Counted from the first letter of the stretch, positions 1 through 8,011 are shown. The stretch: DNA of 22,926 nucleotides from Chloroflexota bacterium (GCA_024232355.1 JAAEPW010000909.1:1-22926); one strand, 5' to 3'. The notes: a model not told the origin generated them from the sequence alone. A program made the numbers and translations.

Positions 1-275
1 AAAGACCTGAAAATGAACCTCGGGCCACAGATTGCCACAAGAATCGGCTTGACCTGCTCATTGCCTCCACCGCCGACGCGACCCCAGTCCGCTCCCTCGC
101 CGTCTCGCCCTGGTTTGCCCAGGTGGTGCGTTGGCTTGTTCCCTTGGGCCAGGGGCGGTGGAATGCGGGGGGGGGGGGAGGGGGAACGAGGATGCTGTAC
201 CTTTCGGGGGTACGGGCCTGGGGAGGGACTTTGGTTTGCTGTGGTGGGTGCGGGGGGACGAAAAGTGGCACAACC
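1..275. other. Left-edge stretch without a confident gene; contains a 12-G tract
   Basis: No recognisable gene. One plus-strand frame is open from the left edge (base 3) to a TAA at 342-344. Its first 50 or so codons look faintly protein-like (Leu/Ala/Val/Arg mixture with a WFAQ segment), so it could be the tail of a gene beginning outside the window. After about position 160 the sequence becomes extremely G-rich and the translation turns into low-complexity Gly/Arg in every frame. An uninterrupted run of 12 G lies at 167-178, followed after one A by five more G and several further G3-G6 clusters up to about 260, which could form a G-quadruplex. I see no convincing terminator for the minus-strand gene that ends at 276. 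Confidence 0.4.
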
Positions 276-854
276 CTATTCTCTCAACTTCCAAAACGTT
301 CGCCAACCGTGATTTTGAACAACAGCCGAACGGGGAATCTGTAACCCGATCAGCAAAATGCCGATTATGTCACCCGACGCAAGGATACCATTGAGTAAAG
401 ACAAAATCGCCAATTCTAGTGAAGGCCATTGGAACAGGATAATGATAACGATAGGAACGAGTGATAACACGAGAAACGGGGCAAGGAATACAATTAAAAA
501 TTGGTCACGACTCATCTCACCTTGATAGTGCGCATAAAAGACAAGTCTGGCAGGCCAGATACCGATTATTGTATTTGGTGACCTCAGACCTCCTGGCATA
601 CAAACGGCATGTAGTAGCTCATGGACAGGAATGCTCATCAGTGCAAGAATCACTATGAACGCAGTTGAGACTGTGACTGACCCCGAGGGCCAGACTAGGT
701 AAAGTAAACCTCCCAACAGAATCAAGATGGCGGCTGCAACCGGTATCGCCAGAATTTGGATCAAACAGGGGCCTGGCTCACGAATATCTGCCCATCTTTC
801 GACCTTGGGGTCGAAAGATGCGTTTTTTGGAACTGCACCCAGTTGGATTTTCAT
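276..854 (-). CDS. Membrane-embedded putative zinc metallopeptidase, DUF3267 type
   Basis: A 192-residue protein with the zinc-binding HELLH motif at residues 78-82 (His78 and His82 as ligands, Glu79 as catalytic base). Hydrophobic segments lie at about 31-56, 60-78, 120-142 and 144-170. A short HExxH protein embedded in four membrane segments fits the DUF3267 'putative zincin peptidase' family, whose substrates are generally unknown. Length is normal for the family and the ORF is intact. The ATG has no Shine-Dalgarno sequence. A candidate promoter at 864-892 would place transcription start about 3 nt upstream of it, so translation is probably near-leaderless. The gene is divergent from the response-regulator gene. 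Whether it is functionally tied to that two-component system, for example by processing a membrane regulator, is not shown. The family call is by motif and topology only. Confidence 0.8.
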   Translation of the reverse strand: MKIQLGAVPKNASFDPKVERWADIREPGPCLIQILAIPVAAAILILLGGLLYLVWPSGSVTVSTAFIVILALMSIPVHELLHAVCMPGGLRSPNTIIGIWPARLVFYAHYQGEMSRDQFLIVFLAPFLVLSLVPIVIIILFQWPSLELAILSLLNGILASGDIIGILLIGLQIPRSAVVQNHGWRTFWKLRE

Positions 855-863
855 AACTGTTCT

Positions 864-892
864 AGTTTACAGCAAAACGTGATAAACATCAA
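864..892 (-). promoter_or_regulatory. Candidate promoter of the minus-strand metallopeptidase gene
   Basis: Read on the minus strand, TTGATG (892-887) and TAAACT (869-864) are separated by exactly 17 bp, a good sigma-70-like pair. The start site would fall near 857, just before the ATG at 854, which explains the missing ribosome site. Seen by eye only. Confidence 0.45.
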
Positions 893-920
893 TCTGTTCA
901 TACTGATTTCCCTCTAATCT

Positions 921-959
921 GACCCCATGAAAATTCATGGGGTCAACCCATGAATTTTC
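921..959. promoter_or_regulatory. Triple alternating CCCATGAA element forming two mutually exclusive hairpins
   Basis: Three copies of the same core alternate in orientation: CCCATGAA at 924-931, its complement around 935-942, and CCCATGAA again at 947-954. The first two form a perfect 10-bp inverted repeat (921-930 with 935-944, loop AAAT). The last two form a perfect 13-bp inverted repeat (929-941 with 947-959, loop GTCAA). The middle copy belongs to both, so only one hairpin can exist at a time. The block lies between the two divergent candidate promoters and ends 3 bp before the plus-strand -35 box. It could be an operator array for a dimeric regulator, possibly the adjacent NarL-type regulator, or a remnant of a palindromic repeat. 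Confidence 0.6.
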
Positions 960-962
960 CCG

Positions 963-991
963 TTGTAATCCTACTCAACATCCGCTATAAT
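963..991 (+). promoter_or_regulatory. Candidate promoter of the regulator operon
   Basis: TTGTAA at 963-968 and a perfect TATAAT at 986-991 are 17 bp apart. Start of transcription would be near 998, immediately before AAAGGAG at 998-1004 and the ATG at 1013. This gives a leader of about 15 nt and rules out the upstream in-frame ATG at 950, which would lie 5' of the transcript. Confidence 0.6.
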
Positions 992-1012
992 CTTGTCAAA
1001 GGAGTTGACGTT

Positions 1013-1648
1013 ATGAAACCTATTCGTACACTGATCGCTGACGACCATCCCGCTACCTGCAAGGGAGTCGCCGCATTGCTGAACACAGAGCCCGAGATCA
1101 CCATCGTCGGCACGGCCAGCGATGGCCTGGAAGCCGTCGAAAAGGCACTGGCACTCGATACCCAGGTCGTCGTGATGGACATCAAGATGCCAGAGTTGGA
1201 TGGCATACGGGCCGCTCACCGGATCAAGGCTGAACGGCCCGCTATTGGTATCGTGATCCTCTCGAACTATAACGACAGCAGCTATCTGCGCGAGTTGCTC
1301 AGTGATGGACAATTGGGCTACGCCTATTTGCTCAAGACCGCCACCATCGACGAGATCAAGGCCACGGTCCTGACAGTGGCCCAAGGTGGGCTTTTCATCG
1401 ACCCACAGGTAAGCCAGCGGGCGCACGCATCGTCGAAACTGGACCGCCTGACGGCGCGAGAGCGGGATGTGCTGGAAGCGATGGCCCAAGGACTCGACAA
1501 CCGGGGTGTGGCTGGAGAATTGGGGATGCAGCCCGGCACCGTCAGTATGCACGTCAGCAGCATCTATGCCAAGCTGCAAGTGGACGCACTGCCCGATAAA
1601 CACGCCCGTGTTGCCGTCGCTCTGATGTGGCACGGCCTGTTGGATTGA
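1013..1648 (+). CDS. NarL/LuxR-family two-component response regulator
   Basis: A 211-residue DNA-binding response regulator. The receiver domain occupies about residues 3-120, with the acidic pocket at Asp10/Asp11, the phosphoacceptor Asp56 in VVMDIKMP, Ser84 at the switch position and Lys108. A LuxR-type helix-turn-helix fills about 145-205 (LTARERDVLEAMAQGL, then the recognition helix around PGTVSMHVSSIYAKL). I start it at the ATG at 1013, which carries AAAGGAG eight bases upstream; an earlier in-frame ATG at 950 has no ribosome site and precedes the likely promoter. The gene ends 7 bp before the kinase gene, so the two are almost certainly a cognate pair in one operon. Its targets are unknown. 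The alternating elements at 921-959 are a candidate for autoregulation, and the exported-protein genes downstream are a possible regulon. Confidence 0.93.
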   Translation: MKPIRTLIADDHPATCKGVAALLNTEPEITIVGTASDGLEAVEKALALDTQVVVMDIKMPELDGIRAAHRIKAERPAIGIVILSNYNDSSYLRELLSDGQLGYAYLLKTATIDEIKATVLTVAQGGLFIDPQVSQRAHASSKLDRLTARERDVLEAMAQGLDNRGVAGELGMQPGTVSMHVSSIYAKLQVDALPDKHARVAVALMWHGLLD

Positions 1649-1655
1649 CTACAAG

Positions 1656-4208
1656 ATGACCATACCATCCCTTTTCCTCAAACGGTGGGGTACCTGGATC
1701 ATCAGGGGACTCTTTCTCTTTTACCTGGGCCTCGGCTTGCTCGGATTTTCCCGGTTATTGACAGCGGTCAACCAACCTTTCGGTGGCTTTATCTGGCTGC
1801 GCGACGACGTGCATGGCTTTTCGGTGGGCTTTGAGTCGGGCAAGGGGTGGGCGGGGCAACGGGAGGGGCTAGAGTTGGATGACCGCATTCTGCGAATCCA
1901 GGGTCGAGAAATTCCACTCGATGGCGAGCCGGACGTGATCGGCGAGGTATACCGTCAGGCGGAGATCGGTCAGTTAATTGACTATGAGGTCAAGCGGCAG
2001 GGGAAAGAAGAAAGCTTGACCATTCAAGTTCCGGTTGAGCGATTTATCTGGCGGCATCTATTCGAGTCATACGTATCTTTTTATGCTGCTGGCTTGATCG
2101 TATGGGGGATTGGATTGTTTGTCCATATGGTTAGCCCGAGAGACCCGACCAGTAGCATATTTGCGTGGATGTGTCTGGCACTGTCTACGTTGTTGTCTGC
2201 ACATAACTTTAGTGGCTCTGTCCACAAATTCTTTGACGCGCGCTGGACGACGTTCATCGTCTTTGCCCCAGTTTGGCCAATGTTCAACGCACTGGGTGTC
2301 CATTTTCTGAGTATCTTTCCCGAATCACGGGTCTGGTGGCCCAGACTCCGATCCTGGACCTATGGAGCGGCGGTCGTGATCGCGATTGTCTATAGCTATT
2401 CCTTTGCCTCGTGGGGGAACGCGCACCTCAGCGATCCGATGTTGATTACTACGACGGTTTACAGTGTCGTCGGCTGCTTGTACGGAATTGCCAGTATCAT
2501 TGTTGTATACAGACGTAATCCATCGTCTCGGGTGCGCCAACAGATCAGGATCGTCGGATTGGGACTGTGTCTGGGTGTGCTGATTCCTTTTCTGTCGATA
2601 AGCACGTACTTTTTGTTTCGTCCTTATTCCGGGGTTTGGTGGTCGCCGACCGAGTTGTTGGGTACGCGCTTGGTCTCTGAATGGTTACTGCCTTTGCCTT
2701 TTCAACTATTGGCTGGCTCGGTAATATTCTTGTCCTTCATCGCCGTGGCCATACTGAGGTACAGGGTCTTTGGCGCGAAACCGGCCCTGATCAAAGCGGT
2801 CACTGCCGGTATGTTGGTCACCTCGTTGATCGTTGCCTACATCCTGGGTGTGAACGGATTGCAGGCCCTGTTCGGCGCACTGCGGGTTGATGATCTGATT
2901 GTCCGGCTGATCGGCGAGCGCTTTGATTGGGTCTGGATCAGCAACATTCTGGCTACGCTGGCGACGGCGTTGTTGTTCACTCCCTTGCGCGACGGCCTCT
3001 ACCGTCGGGTCACGCGGCTGCTCTACCCGTATCGTATCACGGTGGGCGAGGCGTTGAACCGCCTGATCGAGGCCGCGCGACAGGCAGGGCAGGCACTTGA
3101 AATCGGGGCCGAAACCGAACTTCCCACTGCCCTGTGCCGCACGTTAGAGAATATGCTGTACCTGGAAAAAGCTTTCATCTGGTTCTACTTTCCGGCCACG
3201 GGCGATCTGCAATCGGCTGGGCACAGAGATGTACAGCCAGCCAGCCTCCCGCTCAGTGGAGACGTCCTCCTTTATCTGATCCAGACGCCACAACCGCTCG
3301 AACTGACCAGTTCGGTATTGGGGCCGTTGGACGAGGCTCTGGCCGCACTGAACGTACAGATAGCGCTGCCATTGGTCTACCAAGGGCGCGAGTTGGTCGG
3401 CGTGGTGGGACTGAGTCCTCGCCGGGACGAGGTGCCCTTTGACCGACAAGACTGGCAATTGCTCGCTCATCTGGCCGAGTATCTGTTGCTCTTACTCAAG
3501 AACGTTCGCACCATCCGCGCCTTGTGGCAATCGCGGGAGCGCGTCAGTGCTGTGCAAGAGGTGGAGCGCAAGCGCATTGCTCAAGAATTGCACGACGCGA
3601 CGTTACACGATCTCTCTTTCCTGGCTACGGTTCAACTAGAGTTGTGTGAGCGGGCGGTAACGAATCCTGAGCAGATTGTACGCCTCATTGAGGAAACTCG
3701 GAACAAGATCAGGCAAACCGCGACAGAGTTGCGGTCCAGGCTCGCCGACATCTCACCGGACATTATCGCCAACCGGGGCCTGGTCACGGCGCTCGAGTCG
3801 CTGGTCAGCACCGAACGTGGCCGTTTGAGTGTGCGAGAGATAGAGATCACACTCCACATTGACGGGTACACCAACAAGATGTTGCCCGAACGGCACGAAC
3901 TGGCCGTGTTCCGCTGTGTGCAGGAGGCGCTGCGTAACGCGCTCCAACACGCCCAGGCCAGCCAGGTAGACGTCTGGTTACAATGCCAGAATGATTGGTT
4001 GGAGGCGATTGTGGCGGATAATGGCCGGGGATTCGATCCGGTCCAACTCGGCGATGCCCTGCGCAGCGGTCACTTGGGTTTGCAGAATATGCGGGACCGC
4101 GTCGAGACTTTGGGAGGCGAGTTTGTCGTCGAGTCTGTCCTTGAGAGGGGAACTATTGTGCGGGCACGAGTTCCTTTGGTGGTGGCGAGCCAAGATGTGG
4201 ATCCATAG
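1656..4208 (+). CDS. Multi-TM sensor histidine kinase with PDZ-like and GAF-like segments (HisKA_3 type)
   Basis: An 850-residue membrane histidine kinase. A first TM helix (about 13-36) precedes a soluble PDZ-like segment (about 47-125: GLELDDRILRIQG and LTIQVPVERF). A multi-helix sensory region follows, with roughly nine TMs between about 133 and 445. A GAF-like domain (about 475-620), the dimerisation/phosphotransfer helix with His646 in RIAQELHDATLHDL, and an HATPase domain complete it. The HATPase domain shows Asn761 in the N-box, DNGRGFD at 788-794 and GHLGLQNM around 802-809. HisKA_3 kinases pair with NarL-type regulators, which matches the gene 7 bp upstream. No Shine-Dalgarno sequence is visible at this ATG, so translational coupling to the regulator is likely. 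The PDZ-like segment between TM1 and TM2 probably faces outwards and could sense an envelope peptide; that part is inference. Confidence 0.92.
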   Translation: MTIPSLFLKRWGTWIIRGLFLFYLGLGLLGFSRLLTAVNQPFGGFIWLRDDVHGFSVGFESGKGWAGQREGLELDDRILRIQGREIPLDGEPDVIGEVYRQAEIGQLIDYEVKRQGKEESLTIQVPVERFIWRHLFESYVSFYAAGLIVWGIGLFVHMVSPRDPTSSIFAWMCLALSTLLSAHNFSGSVHKFFDARWTTFIVFAPVWPMFNALGVHFLSIFPESRVWWPRLRSWTYGAAVVIAIVYSYSFASWGNAHLSDPMLITTTVYSVVGCLYGIASIIVVYRRNPSSRVRQQIRIVGLGLCLGVLIPFLSISTYFLFRPYSGVWWSPTELLGTRLVSEWLLPLPFQLLAGSVIFLSFIAVAILRYRVFGAKPALIKAVTAGMLVTSLIVAYILGVNGLQALFGALRVDDLIVRLIGERFDWVWISNILATLATALLFTPLRDGLYRRVTRLLYPYRITVGEALNRLIEAARQAGQALEIGAETELPTALCRTLENMLYLEKAFIWFYFPATGDLQSAGHRDVQPASLPLSGDVLLYLIQTPQPLELTSSVLGPLDEALAALNVQIALPLVYQGRELVGVVGLSPRRDEVPFDRQDWQLLAHLAEYLLLLLKNVRTIRALWQSRERVSAVQEVERKRIAQELHDATLHDLSFLATVQLELCERAVTNPEQIVRLIEETRNKIRQTATELRSRLADISPDIIANRGLVTALESLVSTERGRLSVREIEITLHIDGYTNKMLPERHELAVFRCVQEALRNALQHAQASQVDVWLQCQNDWLEAIVADNGRGFDPVQLGDALRSGHLGLQNMRDRVETLGGEFVVESVLERGTIVRARVPLVVASQDVDP

Positions 4209-5148
4209 TGACGATCCTGCTCCTTCTCGGCCGGTGAGCGTCTACCGGGGCGATCCGTTGTTTCGCCTGTTATTGGATCGCTGGCGACTGGGATCTCTGT
4301 CCATAGGGCTGTTGACGGTCTGCGCGGGCTTTGGCGTTCTGGCAGTCTGGTACGTCGCGCTGCTCATCTGGCAACCCCAAATCCGCCCATTGCGCGGCAT
4401 ATTCGAGTTCTACAGCGCCACGTTGGGGGATGCGATCCTGCTTCCGGTGCTGAATGTGTTAGCCGTCTGGTACTGTGAGTTTGTTGCTCAGGGGCTATCT
4501 CTTCAGATCGCACGTGCCTTTCCCGATCAGCCAGAGGTGGAACGAGACTTTGTACGTCGTTGCGACAGAGCATATAATCACCCCCTGGTGATTGTGTCAC
4601 TGATAACGATAACAATCATCCTGACCATACTATGGCATCTGGCCGAGGTGCACGGCCCCGACCGCAACTGGACGCTGCCTGTACAGGGAAAGATCAGTGC
4701 AGCGGGCATCTATCACCAGGCGTTCTTTGGTTTGCAGATGTACATCTCGCTCTTTTTGACCTACCGCCACATGGCGACGGTGTGGCTCATACTTTGCCTG
4801 GCGCGCCTGGCACCCGACCGGGCGGCGCTGGCCCGTTTTGCCTGGGAGCTATGCACATTCTTCCAGGTGATCCTGCTTGGATGGGGCGCGTTCGGATCGC
4901 TGTTTCTGGTTGATTTCTTTTACAATGCCCCCATCATCAGTTTTGGGGAGCTTTTGTCACAGGGTGTTGCGTTGTTTCTGGGAGTGTATTATTGTGCCTC
5001 GTTGATTGGGCTTGGCATTCTTCCATCGCTGGTTCTGTTCAGAAAACTAGAACAGCGCGTTGTAGAACGTAGATGGCTGGTGATATTAGGTTTGTCGTGC
5101 GTGGTGTTGTTTGTGGGGCCAGCACTGCGCATCCTTTTGACCCGATGA
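4195..5148 (+). CDS. Polytopic membrane protein of unknown function, coupled to the kinase
   Basis: A 317-residue integral membrane protein that I do not recognise. Hydrophobic segments lie near residues 33-58, 76-98, 130-149, 172-204 (long, perhaps two helices), 216-240, 256-282 and 293-313, giving seven or eight passes. A charged cytoplasm-like loop at about 108-128 carries EVERDFVRRCDR. I chose the ATG at 4195, which overlaps the last 14 bases of the kinase gene. The longer in-frame reading from 3991 would overlap the kinase ATPase domain and has no support. The overlap implies translational coupling, so this protein may be an accessory sensor or partner of the kinase. No transporter, enzyme or channel motif is evident. 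Confidence 0.75.
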   Translation: MWIHSDDPAPSRPVSVYRGDPLFRLLLDRWRLGSLSIGLLTVCAGFGVLAVWYVALLIWQPQIRPLRGIFEFYSATLGDAILLPVLNVLAVWYCEFVAQGLSLQIARAFPDQPEVERDFVRRCDRAYNHPLVIVSLITITIILTILWHLAEVHGPDRNWTLPVQGKISAAGIYHQAFFGLQMYISLFLTYRHMATVWLILCLARLAPDRAALARFAWELCTFFQVILLGWGAFGSLFLVDFFYNAPIISFGELLSQGVALFLGVYYCASLIGLGILPSLVLFRKLEQRVVERRWLVILGLSCVVLFVGPALRILLTR

Positions 5149-5176
5149 TTGCATAAATAGTTGAGGAGGGCGGGAT

Positions 5177-7540
5177 ATGACATCGATTCGATCACACAAT
5201 CTTGACTTTGTAGGGCGGGAAAAGGAACAAGCTCACTTTGAGCATCTGTTGAATGATGACGACGGCGCGCCGCTCGTCATTCTGAACGTGTGTGGCCACT
5301 CTGGCGTGGGAAAATCGTGGTTGTTAGAAGTCTTCCGCAGCACGTGTGCTGCCGCCCAGGTACCGTTCGCTTTCCTCAATCCGCGCGAGATCAGCGATGA
5401 TCCGGTCAGTCTGCTGACGGGCTTTGCCCGACGGATGAAATTGACCGGGGACTGGGTAGAAACAGGCAACACCTTTGACCACTTGCTCGCGCCGTTCGTG
5501 ACCGCACTGTGGGCTTTGGATGCACCGGTTGTGATGTTGATGCTGGACAACTATGACCAGATGTTCCAGTTCGATCACTATGTGCGACACCTCATCCGTA
5601 ACCTGATCCGGCAGGCGGCTCCAGACGGCTCCGGCGGGAAGGCGCAACCCGAACGCGTGGTTCCCAAACGCTTCATCGTCGTCATCGGCAGCCAAATCCC
5701 TTTGACTGAACTATGGACTATCAACCCCATCCGCCAGCATCCGTTACAGACAATGTGCTTGCAGGATTTCAGTTTTGAAGAAACGCGCGCCTACCTGACG
5801 CACCTGGACGTGCCAGGGCATCTCCACCGCGCTATTTTCCGCCTGACGCGCGGATACGCGCTGGCATTGGCCCTGGTCACGACCCTGTTTTTTGTAAGCA
5901 AAGCGACGGAATCGTGGCCAGACACATTGGATGGGACGGAATCCGGTGAACTGTTTCCACCAGAAATCCTCTCGCCAGAAGAGCGGGAACGGCTGACGCG
6001 CGCGGTGTTGGACCGAGGATTGCGCAGCTTGAAGGCCGATCCGCAGCGCGCTCAAATAGTCGAGGCGCTTTATGCCACTACCCAGGCGCGCCGCTTTAAC
6101 CGCACGCTGCTCGCGGCAATGATCGAGCAGGATACAATCTCTGACGATCTGTTCGACCGGATCACGCGGCTTTCGATGGTGGTCAAGCACAGGCGGCCCG
6201 GCAGTTCGCCGATGTTTACGTTGCACGGCGCGCTGCGCGAGGCCCTGTTAGCAGAAATCCAAGCCCATGATTTGGAATCAACTGTGATGCAATACCGCCA
6301 TCGAGCGCTCGCGTTCTACATCGCGCAGCAAGTCGGGATGAAACCGGTAGAGCTAGAATGGGCGCTGGATGTTCTCTTCTTGCACAGCCACCCGCTTGTC
6401 CACAGCTTGTTTTTTGAGACGGCAATCGATCCACTGGTCACCAGTTCGGCGACTTTTGATGAGCTTGACGCGCGACTGGACGGACTGATGCGGCACAATC
6501 CAATGTTTCAAGGTATCGGCTTTACGGATGAAACACTGGAGGCATTTATCTCACAGACCCGCGAGTGGCTGGCGCTCGATTACGCCCTGCATGGCGAGAC
6601 TCTGCATTACTTTCGGGTCGTGCGGCGTGGTGACCAGCGTGGGGACGTTGTTGGCTTTACTCTGAATGTTCCCATGACCTGCCAAACTATGGATCTCTTA
6701 CGCCAAGACACTTCTAGTGCCATCTATGATCGTTGTGTTGACCCTATTGAAGAGAATCCCCGTCATTATTTTTCTCTGCGCCTGGTGGTGGATGCGTGGG
6801 ACAGTCTCGCGGCCCTGATGCGTACGATCTTTGCTCAGGTAGCGGCTTGGGAATTTGATCGCTTGATGTCAGTATCTCCCTGGCCCATCGTCGCTAACTT
6901 GGTGGAAAATATGGGATTCGATATCTTGGCGCATGGTATTGAACATGAGGGCATCACGTACACCGCCGTGCGGCTGGACGTCGTCCGGCACGGCGGTATG
7001 GTAAACTGGCTGCTCAACCTGGTACGCCAGGATGTGGGGCTGCCGTCCCCGGATGACTGGATAGATTACGTGGGCCAGGTGCGAAAGGTGTTGGCGCGGT
7101 TATGGGACCAGGTGTCTGTGTTGAGCGATATTCCGTTGATCACAACGCTCGATTTGGCGAGGCCACTGGACGACGCGCCAACACGTGTTGACAGACTGCG
7201 CCAAGTCATCACACGGGCACACGCCAGGTTGCACGTATCTGAAGAGGAAGAGGCCGAATTGGCAAAGCAAGACAAGGCTTCGCATTACAAGTTGCTCAAC
7301 GAACTGTACGGCATCACCGGAGCGCCCCGTCGTCGCTTCAAGACCAGCACATACCGGCGACCGCAGTACAAGACGGCCGAATTGCTGGATATTCCATATC
7401 CGTACCCCTTTACCCAACTGCGAGATGCAGCAATTGAGGCGCTGGCCGAAGAACTGTGGCAGGGAGCAGGGGACGCCGCCAAGATACAACGTGGAATTGG
7501 ACAAGCTGGGAGCCTCGGAACGGACGCCCCGGCAATTTAA
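5177..7540 (+). CDS. STAND-type P-loop NTPase with unknown C-terminal effector/sensor region
   Basis: A 787-residue cytoplasmic protein with no signal or TM. It opens with the VGREKE segment (12-17) typical of AAA/STAND ATPases, then Walker A GHSGVGKS at 40-47 and Walker B VVMLMLDNYD ending near Asp124-Asp127. Residues around 170-260 contain the family's sensor-like arginine and winged-helix-linker features. The middle (about 290-400) looks like winged-helix/helical repeats. Residues around 480-640 form a globular alpha/beta region I cannot name. The last 130 residues are helical and basic, with a YGI...RRR motif that recurs in the next gene. The start has a strong GAGGAGGG (5163-5170) and lies 28 bp after the membrane protein gene, so it probably belongs to the same operon. 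STAND NTPases act as signal-dependent switches in regulation, cell death or phage defence; nothing here decides which. Confidence 0.8.
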   Translation: MTSIRSHNLDFVGREKEQAHFEHLLNDDDGAPLVILNVCGHSGVGKSWLLEVFRSTCAAAQVPFAFLNPREISDDPVSLLTGFARRMKLTGDWVETGNTFDHLLAPFVTALWALDAPVVMLMLDNYDQMFQFDHYVRHLIRNLIRQAAPDGSGGKAQPERVVPKRFIVVIGSQIPLTELWTINPIRQHPLQTMCLQDFSFEETRAYLTHLDVPGHLHRAIFRLTRGYALALALVTTLFFVSKATESWPDTLDGTESGELFPPEILSPEERERLTRAVLDRGLRSLKADPQRAQIVEALYATTQARRFNRTLLAAMIEQDTISDDLFDRITRLSMVVKHRRPGSSPMFTLHGALREALLAEIQAHDLESTVMQYRHRALAFYIAQQVGMKPVELEWALDVLFLHSHPLVHSLFFETAIDPLVTSSATFDELDARLDGLMRHNPMFQGIGFTDETLEAFISQTREWLALDYALHGETLHYFRVVRRGDQRGDVVGFTLNVPMTCQTMDLLRQDTSSAIYDRCVDPIEENPRHYFSLRLVVDAWDSLAALMRTIFAQVAAWEFDRLMSVSPWPIVANLVENMGFDILAHGIEHEGITYTAVRLDVVRHGGMVNWLLNLVRQDVGLPSPDDWIDYVGQVRKVLARLWDQVSVLSDIPLITTLDLARPLDDAPTRVDRLRQVITRAHARLHVSEEEEAELAKQDKASHYKLLNELYGITGAPRRRFKTSTYRRPQYKTAELLDIPYPYPFTQLRDAAIEALAEELWQGAGDAAKIQRGIGQAGSLGTDAPAI

Positions 7541-7546
7541 AAAAGT

Positions 7547-7589
7547 CATAAGAATTCCATAAGAACCAGGCCCGGCAATGTGGTAAAAT
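7547..7589 (+). promoter_or_regulatory. Candidate activator-type promoter: 11-bp-spaced direct repeat plus TAAAAT -10 box
   Basis: CATAAGAA occurs twice, at 7547-7554 and 7558-7565, exactly 11 bp apart. It is followed by a -10-like TAAAAT at 7584-7589, seven bases before the ATG at 7596. There is no good -35 hexamer. If transcription starts at the ATG, the repeats cover about -49 to -31, where OmpR/PhoB-type activators often bind tandem sites of one helical turn. This would be a leaderless, activator-dependent promoter inside the cluster. Confidence 0.4.
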
Positions 7590-7595
7590 GCTGGT

Positions 7596-7961
7596 ATGCG
7601 TAAATGGCTGCAAGAAGCACTGGAAACGTTGTGGAGTGTTTCTGGGTTGGCGAACAACCCATTGGTTGACTCGTTAGAGTTGGCGAAAGGCGAGCGCGAT
7701 TCATTCGGGAGGGCGATAGCGTTGCGCAATGCCATACTGCAAGGCGCACAGATGTTGAAACAGAACGGCGAGAAGAACCATTTTGACGTGTTAAACAGTG
7801 CGTATGGACTGGAAGTAGAAATGCAGCGGCGATACAGACTGTCCGTAGCACGCCCCTCCCGCGCCGAACTGGCCGCCCAGGCTAGGCTGACCCCAGAAGA
7901 ATACACCCAACAACTGGCCCAAGCAATCACCCAACTAGAAATCCAAATCCGCAATCCATAA
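7596..7961 (+). CDS. Small helical protein of unknown function, probably leaderless
   Basis: A 121-residue soluble, mostly helical protein I do not recognise. Residues 62-88 carry an HFDVLNSAYGL...RRYRLS...R pattern that aligns without gaps with residues 703-729 of the upstream STAND protein (HYKLLNELYGI...RRRFKTS...R). The rest of the C-terminus (about 89-116) looks like an LxxxARLTPEEYTQQLAQAI helical hairpin, vaguely like a DNA-binding helix-turn-helix of region-4 type. There is no Shine-Dalgarno sequence; a TAAAAT -10 box seven bases upstream suggests a leaderless mRNA. It lies 55 bp after the STAND gene and could be its partner, sharing the same interaction or binding module. Function is not assignable. 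Confidence 0.6.
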   Translation: MRKWLQEALETLWSVSGLANNPLVDSLELAKGERDSFGRAIALRNAILQGAQMLKQNGEKNHFDVLNSAYGLEVEMQRRYRLSVARPSRAELAAQARLTPEEYTQQLAQAITQLEIQIRNP

Positions 7962-7989
7962 TTCGCAATTCACAATTCGCACATTCGCA
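7961..7989 (+). repeat. Short degenerate ATTCGCA repeat
   Basis: ATTCGCA occurs at 7961-7967, 7975-7981 and 7983-7989, with related CGCAATTC/CACAATTC words between them, in the 50-bp gap between the small helical gene and the first fibre gene. It resembles the simple CGCAATT-type intergenic repeats of many environmental bacteria. No regulatory role is shown. The strong AGGAGG of the next gene begins 10 bp downstream. Confidence 0.5.
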
Positions 7990-8011
7990 ATTTCCCCCAG
8001 GAGGCGTAAAA

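Noticed and set aside
950..1012. Upstream ATG giving a 232-residue response regulator
   Set aside because: It precedes the candidate -10 box, adds residues before the canonical receiver start and has no ribosome site; the ATG at 1013 has AAAGGAG.
3991..4194. Long N-terminal extension of the polytopic membrane protein
   Set aside because: This is the kinase ATPase domain read in another frame; the extension is Cys/Trp/Arg-rich shadow sequence. The ATG at 4195 is the reasonable start.
7100..7954. 284-residue minus-strand open frame
   Set aside because: Antisense to the STAND gene end and the small helical gene; Ser/Cys-rich composition and no ribosome site.
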